A DNA stretch of 64,000 nt, taken from Nepenthes gracilis. Its lineage: Eukaryota > Streptophyta > Magnoliopsida > Caryophyllales > Nepenthaceae. The position numbers were made by a program, and so were the translations under genes. Shown here in pieces: positions 51,201 through 60,172 of the stretch. Below the pieces are notes generated by a model. It was given only the letters and a program-made list of their open reading frames with translations, was not told the origin of the DNA and searched no databases. Each line of letters opens with the position of its first letter. Positions within the stretch are counted from its first letter, which is position 1. The stretch lies in the NCBI GenBank assembly GCA_033239525.1, contig BSYO01000003.1, positions 744,001 through 808,000 of the forward strand, given 5' to 3'.

Positions 51201-54200
51201 TGGTGGTGGTCGGCGGCATCATGGAGGATGGTTCTGGTAAGGGGAGGATGAAGACATACAGTGACTGTGGTGAGTTTGGCTATCGCTTTGTGTCGGCTGC
51301 TGCTGCAACAACTTCATATCTCTCTACTTCGATTTTTTTTTTTTTTTTGCAATATATTTTTTTTCTTTCTCATTTCTTCAATCACCTCTCACAAACTATT
51401 TCAAAAACAGTTCTAGCTTATGAGGACCTAGGATTCACGAATTGTGTTTTACTTGTTATTGACGGGTGGGCCAATGGCAGTTGAGGTTACGGCGAAGTAG
51501 TGGGTGGCTGCATTGATGGTGGGCACAAAGTAGTATGCGGAGGATTAGACTAAATCTCTAATACCAAATTTGATGCATGGAAGGGGGGAAGTATGAGAAG
51601 GGAAGGAGAAGAAGTTGGGAGAAGTGGAAGAAACAGGAGGAGGAGGAACAGAGATAGGGAAGGGGGGAAACTAGGGGAAGGGAAGGAGAAGAAATTTGGA
51701 AAATGGGAAGAAACAGGAGCAGGAAGATTAGAGAAAAGAAAAGTAGAGATCAGGAGAGAGAAGAAAATCATAATACTCAATATTTTATTCAACTCATCAA
51801 TAATTTAAACCATAGAGTTAAGATCCTTATATAGATAAATCCTATTCCTAGGATAATTTAAAAATAAATATAATTTTCTAACTAAATATGATATAATTTT
51901 CTAAAATAAAAATAAAATCTCAATAAAGAAAATCTCATAATAAAATCTTTAAAATAAAATCAAATTAAATGAAATAAAATATTTTCTAATCAAATAAAAT
52001 CAAATCTCTTCTAATTTGGAATATCCATAATATCCGCATCAGAAAGCAAGGTATTCTTCATGAATAGTCAACCCCAGCTTTAACTTTTCTGTTATTCCCC
52101 AAAATAAAAGTTCATGATGCAATAATTTCAGGAATTACCAAAGATAAAAGCACCCACAAGGCCTAAAATCAATCATTCCAGAATCCGAATTTATTTGAGC
52201 TAGCCCCAATCTAAAGCTGTGGACCATCTAAGATATAAATGTTCCTCTAATCTAATAGTCACTGATACACCAACAATAGCTGAATTTAAGCACTTTGAAA
52301 TTAGGAGAAACAATCCTACCATGAATGTAAGGGTACCAGCTCCTGCAGCCAGAATACCACCAGACACAGGAGCATCCAACATGACAGAGTTCTCCCATTG
52401 ATCTACACAAAAACATAAGGTAAGTCTATTAGCATATGCAAATAAAGGTTGCAAGTCGACAAAGGCACAGAATAACAAGGAAAAATAGACTTATACATTA
52501 TACAGGTACATGCCAAGTAAATTACTAACAGGAGCACCACATTGAATGAAAATGCTAATAAATATATACCATGGAGACCAGATGGTTGATCTGGTCTTGT
52601 TTACCACAGCAACAAGAAAAATAGAGCTTCAAGCCTTGCTAGGTGAGATTAGCTATATCCATCCTCATCCGGAATTCCATGCGGTTAGAAGCAACATTTC
52701 TCAAATTTGAAGACTTGTCCAATCCTGCTCTACTACATCAACTCAAAATTTTTTAAGCTTTTATTGCCTAAACTCAATCAAATGACTTCTCCTCACCGAG
52801 GCATATTGTGGCTTATCTTTCAGGGGCCAAAACCATCATAAGCCTCCTCTTTTTTGGTCATTCTATATTCACTACCTTGCAGCCTTGCTACCAATAATTC
52901 AGTCTCGTTTAGCAAACCTTTTTTTCAACAGTAATCAATTTTAAGCACACACTTTTACCATATCAATAAACAGCATTTACTGTCACTTAATCTCACACAT
53001 TACTGCCACTCATTTTCTTTAATTGCTTCTCACTTGTCCAATGTATAAGCAAACATCTCTTATTTATCAAAAACTGTGGAGAAAAACAATATTTCATATG
53101 CCTCTTATCCCAAAGGGGTTATAAGGAACCGCATAGTGGATCAAGAACCATTTCAACCAATATTTGTAGAGAAAGTCAACTTTTTATAAGGACTACTAAA
53201 TCCACTACATGCTTTGGCCTTATTTCAGCACTTGAATCATTACGCTATTGACTAAAGGATATCCTAAAGCTATTAGCATTGTTTAATATAAAGTGCATAC
53301 TTTATTAAGAAAATAAATCTCCATAGCATATAACCATAAATATTGCTTTTAGTTGGAAAACATAAATATTAGTCAGTAAATTAATATTTATAGCTACACA
53401 AGTACTTCTTGAAGCGTGGTAATAGGTATGCTAGATTCTGGAAAGAGTGGAAAACCATAGTTTATCTTTAACGAAATATAGGAATACATCAAATTTTAAA
53501 GGTTCTGTTTTCCAGAATCCTACTGCAACATCGACACATTTGAACAAGAAGCTCCAGCTTCCCGTTTTCCTTGAAAAGTTTTCTTGAAACAGTCATTGTT
53601 TTACTAAGAATGGGGCTGCCACATATATTTTTTCGAGAACATATTTTTGGATATAACATGTTTTCCATCCAATCAGCCAAAACCTAAAACATTAGCAATT
53701 TCCAGTGGAATAATGCAGAGACACCAACCTGCTCAGGAGCCACTGATTTTACAATGTGTCGCCAACCGAGCCTGTGTGTGTGCGCGCACGCGTGCGTGTG
53801 TATGTATGGTAGGTAAGAAAAAGTTCATCTAAATAGACCCAAATAGGGTGTCAACCAAGTAAAAAAATTATGCCCTCATTCACCAACATAACAAAATAAA
53901 AATAATAAAGGAGCCCTTGGCCTCCAACACATCAATCCCACATCATAATAAGAAAGCCATAACAATAAATAAAACCAGAATTAACTCTATAATAAGAGAA
54001 CAGGATAAGAAAAGCCTCACCCGTAAGGTTGGAACTATTCACATATATACTATGATTTTACATATAGTATAAATATTAAACTATCCATACAAAGAAATAT
54101 ATATTGCATTTTCTAACAATATATTCTAACACTCCCCATGAGTTGAAAAATAGATATTGATCATGTCCAATATATTACAAATATATACAACTCAGACTTC

Positions 54201-57200
54201 AATTAAAAATTTGAAAAAAATGTTTACGAGCTAATAATCTGTTTTCACATGAAAAACTTGAATAAAACCTTGTTGAAATTTCTCAGGAAAATAATGACAA
54301 TCTATCTCTTCATGCCTTATGCGCTCGTGAATTCTTGATTCAATGAAACGTGAATAGTAGCTTGATTATTATAATATTGCTAAGAAGGCCTAAAACTCTT
54401 ACAACCGAGAGAATCAAATAGTTACCAAAGGCACGTCACTTCAAATATAACATGTGTCAACATACAAATTCTCATTCCACGCTTGATATGGCAATTACAT
54501 TTTGTTTATTACTCTAACTCAATACAAGGTTGCCTCAAAGAAAAACAAAATCTGATTTAAGATTTCTAATCATACGCCAAACCAACTCAATCAACATTGA
54601 AAACCCCACAATCCGAGTATAGCCATGATCATTATAAAGTAAGTCTCATCTTGTCATACCCTAAAGATATGTCATAATACAAATTACAACCTCCCAATGA
54701 ATAACACAAGGAGAAAACAAAAACTAGCAGAGAAGGCAATATCTGGAATAGTTACAACAAGGTAATTCAACTTACCCCAATTCATTGGTACCTTTCCAAT
54801 ACAATAAAGATACCTTTACCTGGAGATAACTTAATTCTTAGATCCATAAAAGCATCACAAGGTTTTGAATTCAACACATAGGTCTCTTAAAATAAATTCA
54901 CCACACACTTCCTTTGCAAAAAAAAATAAAATATATCGCGTCAATACCTAACAACCTCAATGCTAAAAGAAAACAACACAAACTCCCAACAATAAATCTT
55001 TAGTTTGAAATCAACTTTGAAGAGACGATTTTAGATCTGCAATGTCAATACTATCACTATCAGTAATTATAATATTCTCAGTATACACAACAAAAGGAAT
55101 ACACTAATTACTAGTATGATGATAAAATAAGAAGTGATCAATATCAATAATTTCATGACTTGAAATTTATGTAAATATAAATAAACATTAATTCCAGGAT
55201 TGCGATGCTGCATAAAAACCTATCATGTAAAATATCACTAATATCTTACCTAGGATATAGTCAAATTTTTTCCATTTGACTACCAACTTCTTATACCTGC
55301 TCAACATAATATTACAATGCCAAAATCATATAATATCAAAATATTGCGAAATAATGATAACATGGAAACCAAAAAAGCTGTATGGCCCATCGGCCACATT
55401 GTAACAAACTTATACATGCCAAATATTCTAACACAGTTTGTTTTTCGACAACAATCCCAAAATAACATAATCACAATATTTTCTCAAAAGATCCTCGCAT
55501 AAATGATCATACACATGTATGCCAAGTGATCCAAGCTTGCTACTTTGAAAAGTGGTGAACCGTAAAAGTGAGCCAATAGCACAACAAATATATAATCGAA
55601 TATGAATGAATAATATATCAGTCACAACAAATATGCAAAGGTAACAAACAATGAAAATAAGCATGAAATGCAAACTAGTCAACAGTTGCCCGAAATCCGA
55701 AAAAGATGTAGGCCCGTCGGCCACATTGTAACAAACTTATACATGCCAAATATTCTAACACAGTTTGTTTTTCGACAACAATCCCAAAATAACATAATCA
55801 CAATATTTTCTCAAAAGATCCTCGCATAAATGATCATACACCTATATAAGTATGCTAAGTGATCCAAGCTTGCTACTTTGAAAAGTGGTGAACCGTAAAA
55901 GTGAGCCAATAGCACAGCAAATATATAATCGAATATGAATGAATAATATATCAGTCACAACAAATATGCAAAGGTAACAAACAATGAAAATAAGCATGAA
56001 ATGCAAACTAGTCAACTTGATTGCCGAAACCCGAAAAGATGTACGGCCCGTCGGCCACATTGTAACAAACTTATACATGCCAAATATTCTAACACAGTTT
56101 GTTTTTCGACAACAATCCCAAAATAACATAATCACAATATTTTCTCAAAAGATCCTCGCATAAATGATCATACACCTATATAAGTATGCTAAGTGATCCA
56201 AGCTTGCTACTTTGAAAAGTGGTGAACCGTAAAAGTGAGCCAATAGCACAGCAAATATATAATCGAATATGAATGAATAATATATCAGTCACAACAAATA
56301 TGCAAAGGTAACAAACAATGAAAATAAGCATGAAATGCAAACTAGTCAACAGTTGCCTGAAACCCGAAAAAGATGTACGGCCCGTCGGCCACATTGTAAC
56401 AAACTTATACATGCCAAATATTCTAACACAGTTTGTTTTTCGACAACAATCCCAAAATAACATAATCACAATATTTTCTCAAAAGATCCTCGCATAAATG
56501 ATCATACACCTATATAAGTATGCTAAGTGATCCAAGCTTGCTACTTTGAAAAGTGGTGAACCGTAAAAGTGAGCCAATAGCACAGCAAATATATAATCGA
56601 ATATGAATGAATAATATATCAATCACAACAAATATGCAAAGGTAACAAACAATGAAAATAAGCATGAAATGCAAAGGTAATCTCTGGGAACTGTGTTTGC
56701 TAGGAACGTGGTAACAAAGATGGAGAGAGTTAACGTTCTGAAAGCGTGGAAGCTTTGCAGAAGAAAGTGGAGAGCTTCTGTGGCAGTAACGGTCGCTGCC
56801 TTGATTACCTTCTTTCTGCGCTCTTATAACCGTTAGGTTAGCAGCAGACAAGGAGAGGATTCTGGCGCCTTCTTTTAAGGATGCACGTTGGATCTCCTGT
56901 TGACCGTTACTGAATGGATTGCCTTCTATGAGGAGCACAAAATCAGGGCAAAAGACCGTTGCTGGTCGTGGACAGACGCGTGGGCCAAGTTGGGCCGCAT
57001 TTTGGTTGGTCTTCATGTGGTCAAGATTTCGATCAACAGAAGTATTGACCGTCTTGAAAGTTGTCCGTTCAAGTTGTCTGTCCTAATTTCTCCGTCCTCT
57101 TTGGCTTTCAACTGATCAACGCAAGGCGTTAACCATCCTAGCGTAAGATGGGTCGTAGTGATTATGGGCCGTCACTCCTTTCTGAGTCAGCCCATTACTG

Positions 57201-59962
57201 GCGTACCCATCATAAATCATAGGAAATTGCAATATAAACCAAAGGTCGGGGATAAACCTCACCAACAGGGTCAAAAACTTCTAAGCTCGATCTATGTATC
57301 TTACCCTGTAAACATGGACCATGCTTCAGTATTCAAAATTCATGGATGGGTTGTCATCATAGTATAGTACAGGGGCGGGCCGAATGCAAATTTTTGAACT
57401 TATAAATGATAGGTATGCAACCTTCACAAACACAAATAATATTAGTTACTGTATATTTAATCAATTTTTTACAATAGTTCATTTTAAAATAAAAGAAAAC
57501 TCTACAAAAACAAATTCATTTTTCAGAATTTGGAAACAAAATAGCTTAGCTTAATTTTATTATAGAGATTTCTCAAAGGTTCTTGCATAATAAAGAACAT
57601 GCAAGACGTGTGCTTCAACAAATTTCAGGATTTTTAATTGAGTATCATGAATACAAACAAATGACTTCAAAATAAAAGAAATCGAAGGAACAAAGGCCAT
57701 ACATGCAAGCCAAATATCAAAAGGAGCATAGATGAGTACATGCATCGAACATAAGAGATGAATCTCAAATTATAAACAAATATGGTGAGAAAATTCAGAA
57801 ATTTCAGCAAAAGAATGAGAAACTAGGATTGTAATTCACTTGCCTTAACAAAAATCATAAGGATTTTCTAAGGTTTTCTTCAAAATCTCCTCCTTTTTCT
57901 CTTCTCATTCTCTCTCTTCTATCCTTTTCATTCTTTTTGTTCTCTCCAAAAACTTGCAGAAATGGGCTGAACTGGAGCAGGAGCTCCTTATATAAACAAG
58001 TTGGCGCACGGACGCTAGTCATACACCCATCAGGTGAAAAAATTCAGCCAGTCTATACATGTGCACCCCTTCATACGCACACCAAGCGCAACGATTCTGC
58101 CAAGCTAAGCACATGCGCCTATCAGGCTTGTATCAAGCATGGAGCTAGTGTCCAACTAAGTATGAGTGTGGCTCATGTGCCCCTTACGTGCCCACTTCAT
58201 ACAGTCAATTACCTAGGGCCCCATGCAGACCCACAATTTTATCCTCAATAAATGGCAAAACATCTCGAATCAAAATTTATTAATCCTGAAATTTGCAGTT
58301 AGGTATTACAAATATGGGAGAGGAGAAACCAACTCAAACTACTCACAAGCCACACTTGTGGGGATTGTTTTAAATCTTATAGAAACTACTTTGGTCAACG
58401 AATAGATTTAGACTCCCCTAAGCAACAAATTAGGGTGGTTGCTCTAAATATACCTGCTCTTGAAGATTAGCATCATTCTGGAAGTTTAATTCATATAAAA
58501 GCTGGTGATGAATAGCAACCAACAATATGAAAAGACTAAAAAAAGTCAACTTCACAACAGGAGAAAAAGTATTAGTGCATTCCACCCATTAGAAACTAGA
58601 CAAGCATACCCATTAGAAACTAGACAAGCTTATAATAGAGCTAAATAACTATCCGGATTACCTTCTACTTCGTAGACAATAAATCCATTTACAGTTAATT
58701 GGTTTCTTCTTGAGAGGCAAAGTGACTAAATATCGTATGTGATTACACTCAAGTGCAGCTACCTCTTTCTCCATAGCCGTCCACCAACCAAGATAAGAAA
58801 AATTTCCCCATATATATTTTGAGATACACACTAATAATGTCCAAGGCAGATAAAAAATTCATTGAGAAGATGAAACACTAACATATCATAACGTAAAATT
58901 CACTAAGAATACAAAACAACAACATATCATAACGTAGCAGACAAGGCATACTAAGTGTAACTGCAATGATCCTTCCTTTATACATTAGGGCCCAGTTTAG
59001 GATCTACTCTAGGAGGGAAACCAAACACCTGACGAAGATCATGGACATAAGTCTAAGTGACATGGGAACAATGAGGTATGACTGACAAATGTATAGGAGA
59101 GGAAGACATGACCTGTTGAACAATCTAATTTGTAAGAATATCATCATCATCAGAAGGGATACTAAACAATGGACTCCATGAAACACTTCATGATAAAAGG
59201 GCTAAACTACTTGACTCATGAAAAATGACATCATAGGACACCAAAAATTATCCAAACTCCTGAGAGAAATACCGATATGCTTTTAAGTATGTGCTTACCA
59301 TGAAAATACACCATTGAGACTTGTGATTAAGCTAGCTCATTTGATCAAGCTAACCTCCCATAGGCATTGCTACCAAGTTTAAACCAAACACCATACTACC
59401 AAGAGCTTATAACTTCTCAGGAACCAAAGAAATTCCTTCCAATGCTCACACATCCAACATACTGCATCAAGCAACATCAACATATGATGGTTGCACTATT
59501 TTGTACACAAAAGCAACTACAATTTATATTTTTGTTTCAGCTGCCTTAAATCTTTCATAGGGTATCTAAAAAAGCAAGCATGGACAACGCATATATTGGA
59601 AACAATGAACACAGTTAAACAAGGATTTATCTATTAGCAGCCAAACACTTGACTAATTTTACTTTACCAAATCCAAAAATAGCATATTAGAGATGATGGA
59701 TGAATAGATGGTCATTGGTCATTCATTTCCACTTATTTGCCATAAGAATCTCAAAAGTTGAGGCTTACATAGGAAGCCGTAAAACTGATACTCAGCTTCA
59801 CCAAGTAGTACCTATCTTTTCTTTCAAAGCACAGGCTGATACAGCCACGGACAGCTTTCTAGATGTCTGGGGATCAATTGTAGAAGAATCAATGAACAAC
59901 CATGGTCTCATAGGGCTCCCACTTTTGAGCAAACCTCTTGGTCCAGTATAAACGTCCAGCAC
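32509..59962 (-). CDS. HDH1: 3-hydroxyisobutyrate dehydrogenase, seven 3' exons (5' end outside window)
   Basis: NAD-dependent oxidation of 3-hydroxyisobutyrate to methylmalonate semialdehyde in valine breakdown, mitochondrial in plants. Exons (minus): 59962..59812, 52402..52320, 45073..44978, 41550..41408, 38139..38055, 34735..34656, 32596..32509. All are GT-AG, and split codons at four junctions rebuild family residues. Total 726 nt, 241 aa plus stop. Visible motifs: DSSTIDPQTSRKLS (exon 1 seen), the substrate-binding MLDAPVSGG (exon 2), IYCGGAGNGS (exon 3), AAKICNNMAMAVSM with the catalytic Lys and Asn (exon 4), NPVPGVMEQVPSSRNY (exon 5), VKDLNLAIASA (exon 6) and the C-terminal DFSCVFRHYYGG (exon 7). 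Family proteins are ~345 aa, so ~100 residues with the GxGxxG NAD fold and targeting peptide lie past 64000. Introns of 2-7.4 kb carry mobile elements, but the exons are undamaged. The symbol follows the Arabidopsis orthologue. Confidence 0.94.
33640..33930. repeat. CTCGAG-rich GC patch inside a HIBADH intron, probable retroelement fragment
   Basis: Five CTCGAG hexamers occur at 33742, 33793, 33867, 33878 and 33918 in a locally GC-rich patch with repeated ...gctcgagc... and ...ttccagagacgc... phrases. It is embedded in the 32597-34655 intron with a different base composition from its surroundings. A TATA-like CTATATATGG follows at ~33980. This resembles part of an LTR or leader of a repeat family, but I cannot name it. 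Confidence 0.5.
36730..36943 (+). repeat. 5' terminal repeat of the TRIM
   Basis: Begins TTTTAAAGAATACTATG (the first G of TGTT appears mutated to T) and ends TTCTTAACA immediately before the primer-site match. Confidence 0.7.
37579..37793 (+). repeat. 3' terminal repeat of the TRIM
   Basis: Begins TGTTAAAGAATACT directly after a polypurine stretch and ends TTCTTGACA. It is clearly homologous to 36730-36943. Confidence 0.7.
39937..40191 (-). other. 84-codon open frame in a HIBADH intron, function unknown
   Basis: An intact minus-strand frame with normal-looking amino-acid content and no low complexity, ending in stop. I do not recognise the protein. It abuts the CTCGAG-like patch at 40240-40500 and sits inside the HIBADH intron 41407-38140, so it may be a fragment of a retroelement. 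Chance cannot be excluded at this length. Confidence 0.25.
40240..40500. repeat. Second GCTCGAGC-containing patch
   Basis: Contains CTCGAG at ~40279 and ~40403 and further TCGAGCTC-like phrases. It shares the unusual GCTCGAGC vocabulary with 33640-33930 in a neighbouring HIBADH intron, apparently in the opposite orientation. Likely the same repeat family. Confidence 0.4.
41978..42404. mobile_element. Tourist-like (PIF/Harbinger) MITE
   Basis: Flanked by TAA on both sides (41975-41977 and 42405-42407), the 3-bp duplication of PIF/Harbinger elements. Terminal inverted repeats: TGGTACTTTTGGTT on the left against CCCCCTGTTTGGTT read inward from the right, followed on both sides by GGAATAGAAT-type repeats that pair across the element. 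There is no coding capacity. A TAA microsatellite (42164-42251) sits in the centre. It lies in the HIBADH intron 44977-41551. Confidence 0.8.
42164..42251. repeat. (TAA)n microsatellite inside the MITE
   Basis: Two TAA runs separated by AACGTAG. Frames across it read Ile or Asn repeats and are not genes. Confidence 0.9.
42620..43000 (+). mobile_element. hAT transposon 5' end fragment
   Basis: The sequence follows the layout of plant hAT 5' ends. Near 42629 is TAAATGGGCCATG, then repeated GGGC/GCCATG-type subterminal motifs. At 42757-42815 lie palindromic arms built on CAATGGTCATGTGACC-like units. At ~42888 is a TATA box (CTATAAATATCCCCC), then a C-rich leader and CACACTCTCTCTACTCTC. No transposase exon was recognised downstream, so it is truncated. 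Confidence 0.55.
46166..46400 (+). repeat. Candidate solo LTR
   Basis: Begins TGTGTCAGTGG and ends near TATTAAGCA. It contains GCCTTAATTAGCCATTATTAG and repeated gtaattatgcc motifs as in short copia LTRs. No internal domain lies nearby in this orientation. Ends are uncertain. Confidence 0.35.
46702..47207 (-). repeat. 3' LTR of the gypsy element
   Basis: 506 bp; its plus-strand ends read TGATGC and CGTCA. The first ~200 plus-strand bases are almost pure purine and hold two ~80-base tandem units (gaaggggggnaagtagggga...). The TATA-like TATATAAGG on the minus strand (~46969-46961) fits the LTR promoter. Confidence 0.88.
48456..48851 (-). pseudogene. Gypsy protease remnant
   Basis: An open stretch of 131 codons resembling the Ty3/gypsy retropepsin region (motifs CKIIVGNSSYINAVS, PHPNPYNVSWID, WCNIIPIDVGYIILGRTWLYNLDV). 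The usual DGGS/DSGS active-site motif reads GNSS, so the catalytic Asp is missing. Part of the element 46702-52041. Confidence 0.8.
50478..50960. repeat. Low-complexity leader of the gypsy element
   Basis: 50478-50680 is a T-rich tract (Phe-rich frames on the plus strand, Lys-rich on the minus). 50820-50950 is a run of GATGAAGATGAAGACG-like trinucleotides. Both sit between the primer site and gag remnant of the element. The frames are products of base composition, not genes. Confidence 0.75.
51571..52041 (-). repeat. 5' LTR of the gypsy element
   Basis: 471 bp, beginning TGATGCGGATATT and ending ATGCATCA in element sense. It is homologous along its length to 46702-47207, with the same purine-rich end and TATA-like element (~51838-51830). 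Confidence 0.9.
55376..56678. repeat. Four tandem copies of a ~334-bp unit
   Basis: The marker ggccc[ag]tcggccacattg occurs at 55384, 55711, 56045 and 56379, giving periods of 327, 334 and 334. Copies are nearly identical, and copies 2-4 share a small TATAAG insertion (acctatataagtatgctaag) absent from copy 1. The repeated minus-strand frames (97 codons each) are produced by the array and resemble no known protein. It is inserted in the minus-strand copia reverse transcriptase. Confidence 0.92.
56679..58600. other. Unclassified repeat-like DNA next to the tandem array
   Basis: 56690-57170 is GC-richer, with repeated aacggt/accgtt phrases. On the minus strand it carries GGTTATAAGAGCGC, which could be a TATA box of an LTR. 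57890-58000 (plus) has a CT-rich stretch followed by CCTTATATAAACAAG, also promoter-like. No protein similarity was seen. It is probably the rest of the element that brought the tandem array into the copia reverse transcriptase. Confidence 0.4.
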
Positions 59963-60172
59963 CTATGTGAAGAATATCGGTATACAATTGTTTAGGTGTA
60001 CAATTGTTTACACTATGGGTAATAAAGAGGACTCTGAACAAGATATCTTTCAAATTCTGAGTGCTGAAAGGAATGAAGCAGGAGTAATACAAAAGCAATC
60101 ACACACATCTTCAAACATGAAGCAATATTAGAAAAAAAAAAATACATTGGGGGGTTTTGAATTAGTAGGAAT

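Larger units (their letters stand above)
46702..52041 (-). mobile_element. Ty3/gypsy LTR retrotransposon with internal deletion
   Basis: Complete boundaries: the LTRs are 51571-52041 (5' in element sense) and 46702-47207 (3'), flanked by the direct repeat GAAAG at 46697-46701 and 52042-52046. Next to the 5' LTR, the minus strand reads TTTGGTATTAGAG, a tRNA-Met-type primer site. Next to the 3' LTR is the purine tract CTGAGGAGAATTAA. In element order come a gag remnant with a zinc-knuckle trace (~50040-49000), protease-like sequence (48851-48456), the start of reverse transcriptase (~48290-48070) and then, with almost everything between lost, the integrase C-terminal tail (~48060-47560, motifs YVEFHVGDYFMV and PFKILQRIGSNVYVINIP). 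Stops are present, so it cannot move by itself. It lies in the HIBADH intron 52319-45074. Confidence 0.92.
53870..59340 (-). mobile_element. Degenerate minus-strand Ty1/copia element, interrupted by ~3 kb of other repeats
   Basis: Minus-strand remnants in copia order: the reverse transcriptase N-terminal region at ~58790-58650 (WWTAMEKEVAALECN, LPLKKKPINCKWIY), the middle at ~55100-55020 (VVYTENIIITDSDS), the following region at ~54870-54720 (PCDAFMDLRIKLSPGKG) and RNase H at ~54380-54220 (NNQATIHVSLNQEF, EEIDCHYFPEKFQQG). A purine tract CATGGGGAG then precedes TGTTAGAATA, the 3' LTR start at 54131. Stops and frameshifts are frequent and the YVDD box reads YTEN. The piece ~55310-58600 does not belong to it and splits the reverse transcriptase. 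Outer limits are approximate. Confidence 0.7.

Noticed and set aside
53489..53680. Minus-strand frame containing SRKL, tested as a HIBADH exon
   Set aside because: The DSSTIDPQTSRKLS exon was found at 59962-59812, and its splice phase fits the 52402 exon directly, so no exon is needed here.
55376..56678. Regular repeats considered as a CRISPR-like array
   Set aside because: The whole 334-bp unit is repeated with no short repeat/variable spacer structure, and the context is a plant nuclear genome.
55428..57016. Repeated minus-strand frames of 97-168 codons with hydrophobic segments resembling a small membrane protein
   Set aside because: They are the same frame repeated by the 334-bp tandem array inside a retroelement. 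No known protein matches and the frame starts differ between copies.
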